From Anaerolineales bacterium (GTDB taxonomy: Bacteria; Chloroflexota; Anaerolineae; Anaerolineales; E44-bin32), in contig WVZH01000513.1 in NCBI GenBank assembly GCA_011772595.1, positions 25,021-39,012 on the forward strand: a DNA stretch of 13,992 bases. The letters are read 5' to 3'. Shown one piece after another: positions 7,144-13,165 of the stretch. Position 1 is the first letter of the stretch. Every line of letters begins with the position of its first letter. Position numbers and translations under genes: made by a program. The notes under the pieces are model-generated. The model was not told where the DNA came from and did not search any database. It worked only from the letters and a program-made list of their open reading frames with translations.

Positions 7144-7172
7144 ATTCTACCAGAGGCCACGGCAACGGTCAA
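7144..7172 (-). promoter_or_regulatory. sigma-70-type promoter for rplI
   Basis: On the minus strand TTGACC (7172-7167) is followed after exactly 17 bases by TAGAAT (7149-7144). Both boxes match consensus at 5 of 6 bases with ideal spacing. It lies about 80 bases upstream of the rplI ATG, so the leader would carry the hairpin at 7092-7111. It would drive rplI, the RodZ-like gene, rimO and possibly the LysE-family gene. Confidence 0.7.
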
Positions 7173-7260
7173 AGTGGTTTTAACTCACCGCACAGCCCAC
7201 TCTTGCTCCCGATCCACCCCCAAGTACGATCACTCGACTCGATAGGACTCCCCGCAGAGT

Positions 7261-7292
7261 AACTGGGGACCCTACACAGATAAAATGGGGAC
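7261..7292. repeat. short direct repeat, 22-base spacing
   Basis: AACTGGGGAC (7261-7270) and AAATGGGGAC (7283-7292) match at 9 of 10 bases and are offset by 22 bases, about two helical turns. The second copy runs into the terminator stem. This could be a paired protein-binding site or the remnant of an insertion-sequence end; no transposase is near. Low information content means chance is not excluded. Confidence 0.3.
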
Positions 7293-7317
7293 GAGGCGCT
7301 CGACATGGCGCCTCGTC
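7281..7317 (-). terminator. intrinsic terminator of the nfeD-slipin-GNAT unit
   Basis: A perfect 10-bp stem (GACGAGGCGC 7290-7299 with GCGCCTCGTC 7308-7317) and 8-base loop, followed on the minus strand by CCCATTTTAT. It lies about 30 bases past the stop of the RimI-like gene, the last gene of its unit, and upstream of the rplI promoter, so it separates the two transcripts. Confidence 0.7.
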
Positions 7318-7345
7318 TGCAGTCCATGACAGTTCACGATGTCTT

Positions 7346-7792
7346 TCAAATCACCTTTTCCATCACCACACCGTCTTCACCGTTCGAATAATAACGCGAC
7401 CATACATCAACCTCGAGGTAACCACTACGCTCGTAGAGACGCATGGCCGCCTGGTTGGATCGTCGCAGCGTAAGGCGTATTCGTGGCATAGCGAGTTCAT
7501 TCTCGCACACCTTCAACAACATGCTCCCAATTCCGCGTCGCTGGAAGTCAGGGTGAACTCCAAGCGTGGCGATCCAACCCAGGTTCTTCTTCCTGCGGCG
7601 ATCCCCTGCCACAAAACCGACCAGCTGCCCATCTAAAACGGCTTTAAGAGGTACGGTCTCAGGGAGAGTAAGTGCTGCCAGGTAGTCAATCCAGGGCCAG
7701 GCCTCACGCCCGAAGCAGAGCTTTTCCAGGGCTACGACACCGAAGAGATCACGCCAAGTTGCCTGCTCAATGGCTACCAGGGATGCTCTCAC
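7346..7792 (-). CDS. RimI-like GNAT N-acetyltransferase
   Basis: A 148-residue single-domain GNAT protein. Acetyl-CoA motif A is LGVHPDFQRRGIGSMLL (77-93) with the pyrophosphate-binding QRRGIG. Motif B follows (LTLRRSNQAAMRLYERSGY, 107-125, with the conserved N113 and Y120), and the C-terminus RYYSNGEDGVVMEK resembles RimI, which acetylates the N-terminus of ribosomal protein bS18 or other proteins. The true substrate is unknown. The GTG start lies 18 bases after the stop of the slipin gene and has only a poor Shine-Dalgarno; no ATG is available nearby. It is the last gene of the NfeD-slipin unit and ends at a strong terminator. Confidence 0.85.
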   Translation of the reverse strand: MRASLVAIEQATWRDLFGVVALEKLCFGREAWPWIDYLAALTLPETVPLKAVLDGQLVGFVAGDRRRKKNLGWIATLGVHPDFQRRGIGSMLLKVCENELAMPRIRLTLRRSNQAAMRLYERSGYLEVDVWSRYYSNGEDGVVMEKVI

Positions 7793-7810
7793 CTCGCTTA
7801 GCGTACGAGA

Positions 7811-8698
7811 TTACTCCTTACCCATCCGGAAGTTCTCCAGCAAGCTGGTGAATTCCATCGGGAAGATGAATTTAGTCGCCGGGCTGGTACCCATGTCTTT
7901 CAAGGTATCGAAGTACTGCAAGGTCATCGTTTTGTGATCGATCGTCTGTGCAATACTGAAAATCCGCTCCAACGCAGCAGAGTACCCTTCGGCGCGTAGC
8001 AATTGGGCTTCACGATCTCCCTCGGCTCGCAGGATGTTCGCCTGCTTGTCCCCGTCGGCCTTCAAGATCGCCGCTTGTTTGTCACCCTCGGCGACGTTGA
8101 CCGCCGCCTCGCGTTGGCCCTGGGACTCCGTGACAACTGCACGCCGTACCCGCTCGGCCGTCATCTGGCGGTTCATCGCCTCTTGTACCTCGCGCGGCGG
8201 GATGATCTCGCGGATTTCCACGTTGGTCACCTTGACGCCCCAGCGCTCCGTGACCTCGTCTAGCTTGACGCGCAGGGTCTGGTTGATGTGATCACGTTGC
8301 GAGAGCACGTCGTCGAGCAGGATACCACCGATCACCGAGCGCAGCGTCGTGGTCGCCATGCCCTGCGCCGCGGCCTGAAAATTGCCGACCTGAAGCACAC
8401 TCTGCTGAGCGTCGACTACTTTGTAGTACCAAAGGAAATCAATGGCGATGGGCGCATTGTCTAAAGTGATGGATGTTTGGTGAGGGATCTCACGCACTTG
8501 CTCGCGCAAATCAACCTTCACCCCCCTGTCAATGAATGGGATCAGCAACACCAAACCAGGGCCGCGCTCGCCCACACAACGGCCCAAGCGAAAGACGACC
8601 AAGCGCTCAAACTCTTGGACGATGCGGATTGCGCTGGCCAAGATCGCCAGAGCAAACAAGCCGACTGCCCCAACGACACAAACCCAAATGTAGTCCAT
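7811..8698 (-). CDS. slipin / SPFH (band 7, stomatin-like) membrane protein
   Basis: A 295-residue stomatin-family protein. An N-terminal membrane segment (about 4-24) is followed by the SPFH domain (25-190) with typical stretches: EFERLVVFRLGR, GPGLVLLIPFID, DLREQVREIPHQTSITLDN, LRSVIGGILLDDVLSQRD and the slipin signature GVKVTNVEIREIIPPREVQEAM (154-175, shown in part). After it come five consecutive 11-residue units (192-246; for example ADGDKQANILR and AEGDREAQLLR), a hendecad coiled coil for assembly into membrane-associated oligomers. AAGGAG precedes the ATG. It begins 16 bases after nfeD, the classical partner, so the two proteins probably act together in organising membrane microdomains or quality control. 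Confidence 0.95.
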   Translation of the reverse strand: MDYIWVCVVGAVGLFALAILASAIRIVQEFERLVVFRLGRCVGERGPGLVLLIPFIDRGVKVDLREQVREIPHQTSITLDNAPIAIDFLWYYKVVDAQQSVLQVGNFQAAAQGMATTTLRSVIGGILLDDVLSQRDHINQTLRVKLDEVTERWGVKVTNVEIREIIPPREVQEAMNRQMTAERVRRAVVTESQGQREAAVNVAEGDKQAAILKADGDKQANILRAEGDREAQLLRAEGYSAALERIFSIAQTIDHKTMTLQYFDTLKDMGTSPATKFIFPMEFTSLLENFRMGKE

Positions 8699-8714
8699 AG
8701 CACTCTTCTCCTTC

Positions 8715-9338
8715 TTACGCTGTTCTGCCTTCAGACGGCTCTACGGGTTCAACGATCAAGATGAGACCGTCTCGACTGCGTACACGCACTTGAGACCCGA
8801 CGTCAACGACGGATTCGGCACGCGCGGTCCACAACTCACCCGCGACGTAAACGGATCCTGTGGGTTCTAGCGCCGTACGGACTTCACCGACCTTCCCCAT
8901 GACATGGGAAGGGTCGATGGACGGCCTGGACTTATGTGCCGCGACGGCATTGCGAATGGCCACCCAGAAGTAACCCACCGTCAGCAGGGAGGTCGACAGT
9001 GCAACCCACGGGTTCACCGCAGGTCCGCCCTCTCTCAGACGGAAAATGAAGACCGAACCCACACATAACGCCAATGCAGATAATGCCAGCCAGATCTCCT
9101 CACGGGGTAAGCGCAGCGCCAAAATGAGGAAGACTGCACCAAGTATCAGGACGATGATCGCCCAGCCGTTGAGCGCTACATACAAGGTGCCAAAGCCCGC
9201 ACCAGCAAGGGCAAAAAAGGCCAGCAATTCTAAATAGCCGGTGCCAGGGGTTACCACCGCCAATGCGGCCAACCATAAGCCAGCGACGAGGAACAGATAC
9301 AATAAGTTGGCGAAAAGAGGGGAACCAAGAAACTCCAT
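8715..9338 (-). CDS. NfeD-family membrane protein
   Basis: A 207-residue NfeD protein of the form lacking the ClpP-like protease domain. About five membrane segments are visible (roughly 12-29, 35-56, 59-76, 82-100, 111-129), with the family's TPGTGYLELLAF (30-41) after the first. The soluble C-terminal OB-fold covers about 145-200 (VMGKVGEVRTALEPTGSVYV, GELWTARAE, VGSQVRVRSRDGLILIVEPV). The start is firm: AAAGGAGG lies six bases before the ATG. NfeD proteins are encoded next to SPFH proteins and bind them; here slipin follows directly. The upstream 190 bases hold no promoter I can call with confidence. Confidence 0.92.
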   Translation of the reverse strand: MEFLGSPLFANLLYLFLVAGLWLAALAVVTPGTGYLELLAFFALAGAGFGTLYVALNGWAIIVLILGAVFLILALRLPREEIWLALSALALCVGSVFIFRLREGGPAVNPWVALSTSLLTVGYFWVAIRNAVAAHKSRPSIDPSHVMGKVGEVRTALEPTGSVYVAGELWTARAESVVDVGSQVRVRSRDGLILIVEPVEPSEGRTA

Positions 9339-9528
9339 GGGGTGCCTCCTTTATTCATGCTACCAACCTCAGCATACTGGCCGCTATACCGTTCCGCATG
9401 TCTCCAAACCGACAATCAGCCGACATTTCGCACTAGTGTACGCGTCCCCTCAAAACACGTCTCTACCCATCTCTGACCCTGAGCAATGCGGAAATGCGAA
9501 GAGAACGGGACAAGAAAGAACCGCGATA

Positions 9529-10677
9529 TTATCGCAAACGCTTTTCGTAGAGACGATACGTCTTATAAAGCTCACCACCAAGCAAGCGCACGGAACGGTT
9601 AACCATATCGTTGGTCTCGAGCGTCCAACTCATCTCCACCCACTTATAACCTTTGCGAGCCGCCTGCTGAGCCATCACGAGATACAGCATCGCATCGATG
9701 CCCCGGCCACGATACTCGGGAAGGACACCTAGAGCCCATGCACGCATCCACTTCTGTTTGGGGCGGATCTTCCAATGCCAGAAGAGTTTGAGCATAGTGA
9801 AAATCTCGGGCACTCCGGGACGCGGATACGCCAAGCGAAGCGGGGCGTTGAGGTCCGGCAGGCTCAAACCTGCGCCGACCACTTCCCCTTCGTGCTCCAG
9901 GAAGAGCACCAGATCAGGGTCGAGTATCTGCTTCAAACCCTTGGCTATATAGTCAATTTCAGCGTCGTTCAAGGGCACGAAACCCCAATTGCGCTCCCAA
10001 GAACGATTGTAGACGTGTTTGAAGCGCATGACTTCCTCATCGAATTCTTTCATCCGCAACGTGCGAATTGTGAGCTTTCGGCGTGCCTTGACTTTCTCCA
10101 CCACGCGCACCAATTTCTCGGGAAGATTCTGCATAAAATCGTCTAATTTTATGGAATAAGCCCACAGGTCCATCGCCTTTTGGAAGCCGGCGTTTTCCAG
10201 ATATTCCATGTAGCGCGGTGGGTTGTATGTCATGAGGATGCGCGGCACATCATCGAAGCCATCGACGAGCAGCCCCACCTCATCGTTGGTCGTAAACATC
10301 TCTGGTCCAATAATGGAATCATGCCCTGCTTGCCTGGCCCAGTTCTCCGCTGCGGACAGCAATGCAACCGCGGCCTCCGGATCATCTAAGACTTCAAAGA
10401 AGCCGAAAAATCCGACGTTGGTATTCTGAAATTCGTTATATGCATCGTTGGTGAATGCGGCGATCGTACCCACAGCCTTCCCGTTACGACGAGCGATGAA
10501 GTACTCCACACGCGCACGCTCGAAGAAAGGATTTTCCTTAGGATCGTGGAATGCTTTTCTTTCAGAGATCAACGGCGGTACCCAGTAGGGATCGTCACGG
10601 TAGACCTGCCAAGGAAAGTGAATGAATTCCATCCGTTCGTCCTCGTTTTGAACGGCGGTAATCCTTACTTCGCTCAT
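9529..10677 (-). CDS. two-domain GNAT-like protein
   Basis: A 382-residue soluble protein of the GNAT superfamily. The N-terminal half (about 1-170) has a GNAT-like fold pattern: PFFERARVEYFIARRNGKAV (50-69) and VGFFGFFEVLDDPEAAVALL (88-107), but a degenerate acetyl-CoA loop. The C-terminal half has motif A, WALGVLPEYRGRGIDAMLY (314-332) with RGRGID, and a final ETNDMVNRSVRLLGGELYKTYRLYEKRL resembling motif B onward. This layout fits a widespread family of about 380 residues usually called uncharacterised N-acetyltransferase (YghO-like). The substrate is unknown. GGGGAGG placed 7 bases before ATG 10677 favours that start over GTG 10683, which it would touch. Confidence 0.85.
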   Translation of the reverse strand: MSEVRITAVQNEDERMEFIHFPWQVYRDDPYWVPPLISERKAFHDPKENPFFERARVEYFIARRNGKAVGTIAAFTNDAYNEFQNTNVGFFGFFEVLDDPEAAVALLSAAENWARQAGHDSIIGPEMFTTNDEVGLLVDGFDDVPRILMTYNPPRYMEYLENAGFQKAMDLWAYSIKLDDFMQNLPEKLVRVVEKVKARRKLTIRTLRMKEFDEEVMRFKHVYNRSWERNWGFVPLNDAEIDYIAKGLKQILDPDLVLFLEHEGEVVGAGLSLPDLNAPLRLAYPRPGVPEIFTMLKLFWHWKIRPKQKWMRAWALGVLPEYRGRGIDAMLYLVMAQQAARKGYKWVEMSWTLETNDMVNRSVRLLGGELYKTYRLYEKRLR

Positions 10678-10705
10678 CGACACCCTCCCCTAATACGGAT
10701 ACCTG

Positions 10706-10711
10706 ATTATA
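10706..10711 (-). promoter_or_regulatory. candidate -10 box for the two-domain GNAT gene
   Basis: A perfect TATAAT on the minus strand, 28 bases before the ATG at 10677. No good -35 is present 16-18 bases upstream (GCGTTA at 17), so activity may need an activator. It sits in the divergent gap with the Lgt-like gene. Confidence 0.4.
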
Positions 10712-10814
10712 CACTGCGTGCAGGAACATAACGCGATATTTTGTGCTCCATCGATCGCTTTGCAATCCGCGAGCACACAGGGAGCGTACTCAGATTAGGA
10801 TGGAGCGCCTCCGG

Positions 10815-11588
10815 ATGGTATCATTTCCACATGCGCAGGAGGCCCGTTTGACCAACGCCTATCCATTGGTTTTCACACTCGGTGTTCTGTCGGGGCTGCT
10901 CTGGCTCGGTCTGGCGAACTCCAACAGCGGTCGTTCCAGTCTTCGGAGATCCGGCGTCGATCAGCGGATCCTCCGTATCGACGCCGGTTTGTCAGCTCTC
11001 GTAGGTGGGTTAGTGGGCGCGCGTGCCGGCTTTGTCCTTCTTCATTGGGATTACTACCTCGGCCGTCCTGCCGAGATGCTTTGGTTCTGGCAGGGCGGAT
11101 TGACCTGGGTTGGTGGCGCGGTCGGTGCCCTCTTAGGGCTCGTGTTGTACACAGCTTTTACAGGACACGCTTTCTGGCCCTTGGTCGATGCGTTGTCGCT
11201 ACCCGGAGCAATGGTCGCCTTGTCGGCCTGGACTGGCTGCCTGCTAGACGGCTGCGCCTTTGGACGTCAAACAAGCACGGGCCCTTGGATCTCACCAACA
11301 GAGGACATGTTCGCAGGCTCCGCAAATCGCTGGCCCACTCAGAGCGTGGGTTTGCTGTATAGCATTCTTGTCCTGGCGACCTTGTACTGGCTTTCCGATC
11401 GCGGAATGAAAGAGGGTATGCTTGGTTCTCTTGGTTTATCAATGATCGCTGGCGGTGCACTAGCCCTCAGCTTCACGCGTAGTGATCCTGCACTACTGCT
11501 AATGGGATTCCGCCTGGACACTGTGGGTTCTGCGATAGTGCTGCTAATATCATCGTGCGGATTTGTCTTCCGTACAATAAAAGGGTGA
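10815..11588 (+). CDS. divergent Lgt-like (prolipoprotein diacylglyceryl transferase family) membrane protein
   Basis: About 257 residues, with roughly seven hydrophobic segments. Similarity to Lgt is visible in order: GARAGFVLLHWDYYLGRP (68-85), WQGGLTWVGGAVGALLGL (92-109), LPGAMVALSAWTGCLLDGCAFGR (129-151, the region of the Lgt signature, shown in part), RWPTQSVGLLYS (172-183) and FTRSDPALLLMGFR (220-233). Key Lgt positions are altered: the histidine of the usual SFHGG is V99, the Arg/Asn of GRIGNFING is replaced by GCLLDG, and the glutamate after HPSQLYE is lost. It is therefore probably a paralog rather than the housekeeping enzyme. The start is uncertain: GGAG nine bases before ATG 10815 favours it; ATG 10800 and GTG 10743 are also in frame. 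It is followed after 16 bases by the amidase gene. Confidence 0.75.
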   Translation: MVSFPHAQEARLTNAYPLVFTLGVLSGLLWLGLANSNSGRSSLRRSGVDQRILRIDAGLSALVGGLVGARAGFVLLHWDYYLGRPAEMLWFWQGGLTWVGGAVGALLGLVLYTAFTGHAFWPLVDALSLPGAMVALSAWTGCLLDGCAFGRQTSTGPWISPTEDMFAGSANRWPTQSVGLLYSILVLATLYWLSDRGMKEGMLGSLGLSMIAGGALALSFTRSDPALLLMGFRLDTVGSAIVLLISSCGFVFRTIKG

Positions 11589-11604
11589 ACAGCTAGGAGG
11601 TCTC

Positions 11605-12462
11605 ATGCCCGGTTTCACGATGGCGCTTGCGCAGATCAAGACGCACCTCGGTAACGTCGACAAGAATCTAGAGAAACATCTCAGCATCATCGCCGACGCT
11701 CGACGCCAAGGCGCCGAATTGGTGCTCTTTCCAGAACTCTCCCTGACAGGTTACGCGCTTCAAGATCTGACTCCGTCCGTCGCCCGTCAGCCAATACCAG
11801 AAGACCCCACGTTCGGCCCGTTGTTGAAAGCCAGTAAAGACCTAGACTTGCTCGTGGGGTTTGTCGAAGCCGACTCGCGCCATCGCTTTTTCATCGCAGC
11901 CGCATACCTTTCCCAGGAAAGGGTAGTCCACGTGCATCGCAAGGTCTACCTCCCCACTTATGGCCTCTTCGATGAGGGTCGTTTTTTCGCATGGGGGGAT
12001 CGCGTGCGCGCATTCGATACACGTTTCGGTCGTTTTGGCGCCCTGATCTGCGAAGATTTCTGGCACGCATCACCGCCGTATTTGTTGTGGCTCGACGGCG
12101 CCGACGTCCTGCTTCTTGTTTCCGCCTCCCCAGGTAGAGGCTTGAACGACGAGCAGCGCCTCGAATCCGCTCGCTGGGTGGAGCGCATTAACCAGGCTTA
12201 CGCAAGTCTCTTCACTTCTTTTGTCGCTCATACCAATCGGGTAGGCTTTGAGGATGGGCTTCACTTTTGGGGCGGCGCGACAGTATTCGACCCTGACGGT
12301 CAGCAGATCGCCTCCGGTCCTTATCATGAAGAAGCGCTCACTTTCGCCGACATCGATTTACAACAGCTACATCGCACTCGAATCCGCCTACCACTACTGC
12401 GCGACGAGCGGACAGCTCTGGTCCAACGAGAATTAACTCGAATCCTGAGTAAGGATATCTAG
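11605..12462 (+). CDS. nitrilase-family amidase, probable glutaminase partner of NadE
   Basis: A 285-residue carbon-nitrogen hydrolase with the complete Glu-Lys-Cys triad: E44 in LFPELSLTGY, K113 in HRKVYLPTYG, C149 in LICEDFWH. LSLTGYALQDL and the Y.LPTYG.FDE.R region closely match the glutaminase domain of glutamine-dependent NAD+ synthetases, which releases ammonia for amidation of deamido-NAD. Here that domain stands alone, and nadE lies about 700 bases downstream on the same strand. I infer a split glutamine-dependent NAD+ synthetase. AGGAGG four bases before the ATG fixes the start. It could instead act on another amide, so the partnership is likely but unproven. Confidence 0.88.
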   Translation: MPGFTMALAQIKTHLGNVDKNLEKHLSIIADARRQGAELVLFPELSLTGYALQDLTPSVARQPIPEDPTFGPLLKASKDLDLLVGFVEADSRHRFFIAAAYLSQERVVHVHRKVYLPTYGLFDEGRFFAWGDRVRAFDTRFGRFGALICEDFWHASPPYLLWLDGADVLLLVSASPGRGLNDEQRLESARWVERINQAYASLFTSFVAHTNRVGFEDGLHFWGGATVFDPDGQQIASGPYHEEALTFADIDLQQLHRTRIRLPLLRDERTALVQRELTRILSKDI

Positions 12463-12475
12463 GAGCTGCGCCTAT

Positions 12476-12553
12476 ATGGGACGACGGGCTGTGAAAAAAG
12501 AATTCCCACGATCGCGAATCCGCTCAAGAAAGCTAGGAGGGGAGGATGAGTAA
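12476..12553 (+). CDS. possible 25-residue basic peptide
   Basis: A short frame begins at ATG 12476, ten bases after AGGAG (which overlaps the amidase stop), and ends at TAA 12551-12553, eight bases into the DinB gene. The peptide is highly basic at first (MGRRAVKKEFPRSRIRSRK) and ends GGEDE. It could be a leader that couples translation into dinB, or chance: the ending GGEDE simply reads the Shine-Dalgarno of the next gene. No homology is recognised. Confidence 0.2.
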   Translation: MGRRAVKKEFPRSRIRSRKLGGEDE

Positions 12554-13070
12554 GCAGGCTGTCACAATCTTAGCGGCTCAGATGGATGAAGCCTGGGAGG
12601 CTCTTTATCGAGCGCTATCGGGTCTGTCGGACGATGAGTTCTTCTGGGAACCTGTACCCGATTGCTGGACCACACATAAAAACGAGCATGGCCGTTGGAT
12701 CGTTGACTACGAACTCCCTGAACCCAAACCATCGCCCTTTACCACCATCGGGTGGCGACTTGTGCACATCGCCGCTTGCAAGATTATGTATCATGAATAT
12801 GCATTCGGAGCTGGGGCACTCACATGGGATGAGTTGATCTATCCACATACGGCCGCGGGTGCAATCACCTGGCTTGAAGAGGGACAAGCGTTGCTGAATA
12901 GGGATCTGGCCGCATTGAAGGACGACGATCTGCCAGCGCCGCGGCTGACCAATTGGGGCGAGCAATGGCCGACATGGCGTATCTTCTGGACCATGATCCA
13001 CCACGACGTGCAGCACGGCGCCGAGATCGGCTGCCTCCGAGATCTCTACCGGATCGAAGTGGCGGCGTAG
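12546..13070 (+). CDS. DinB-family protein (putative metal-dependent enzyme)
   Basis: A 174-residue protein of the DinB/YfiT four-helix-bundle superfamily. The probable metal-binding histidines are H74 in WRLVHIAACK and H153/H157 in MIHHDVQHGAEIG, the family's H...HxxxH arrangement. Members bind a divalent metal; some are bacillithiol or mycothiol S-transferases, but most have no known reaction and the substrate here cannot be told. The start is firm: AGGAGG five bases before the ATG. It lies between the NAD amidase and nadE, a position that may be incidental cotranscription or a link to NAD or thiol metabolism. Confidence 0.85.
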   Translation: MSKQAVTILAAQMDEAWEALYRALSGLSDDEFFWEPVPDCWTTHKNEHGRWIVDYELPEPKPSPFTTIGWRLVHIAACKIMYHEYAFGAGALTWDELIYPHTAAGAITWLEEGQALLNRDLAALKDDDLPAPRLTNWGEQWPTWRIFWTMIHHDVQHGAEIGCLRDLYRIEVAA

Positions 13071-13086
13071 CGTGATAGAGAATACA

Positions 13087-13113
13087 AACATTGATCGCTC
13101 GTGTTGCAATGTT
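13087..13113 (+). other. stem-loop between dinB-like gene and nadE
   Basis: AACATTG (13087-13093) and CAATGTT (13107-13113) form a perfect 7-bp stem with a 13-base loop in the 95-base gap before nadE. No T-tract follows, so it is not a typical terminator. It could affect nadE expression, or be chance. Confidence 0.25.
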
Positions 13114-13165
13114 GCATGTGCGACACGATTCGTTGCGGTACATCCTCACCTATACGGAGTACGTC

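Noticed and set aside
9391..9395. GGAAC on the minus strand upstream of nfeD as an ECF -35 element
   Set aside because: No matching -10 element lies at the expected 16-17-base spacing, and a five-base match is expected by chance.
9339..9528. Promoter or terminator in the 190-base gap between the GNAT-like gene and nfeD
   Set aside because: TATAGC and TATGCT are possible -10 boxes, but neither has an acceptable -35. No hairpin with a T-tract follows the GNAT-like stop codon.
7203..11850. A defence island or mobile element among the GNAT, slipin and Lgt-like genes
   Set aside because: No transposase, integrase, nuclease, toxin-antitoxin or phage gene is present. All genes belong to common housekeeping or membrane families.
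12615..13109. 164-residue open frame on the minus strand
   Set aside because: It is antisense to the DinB-family gene, has no ribosome binding site of note and no family features.
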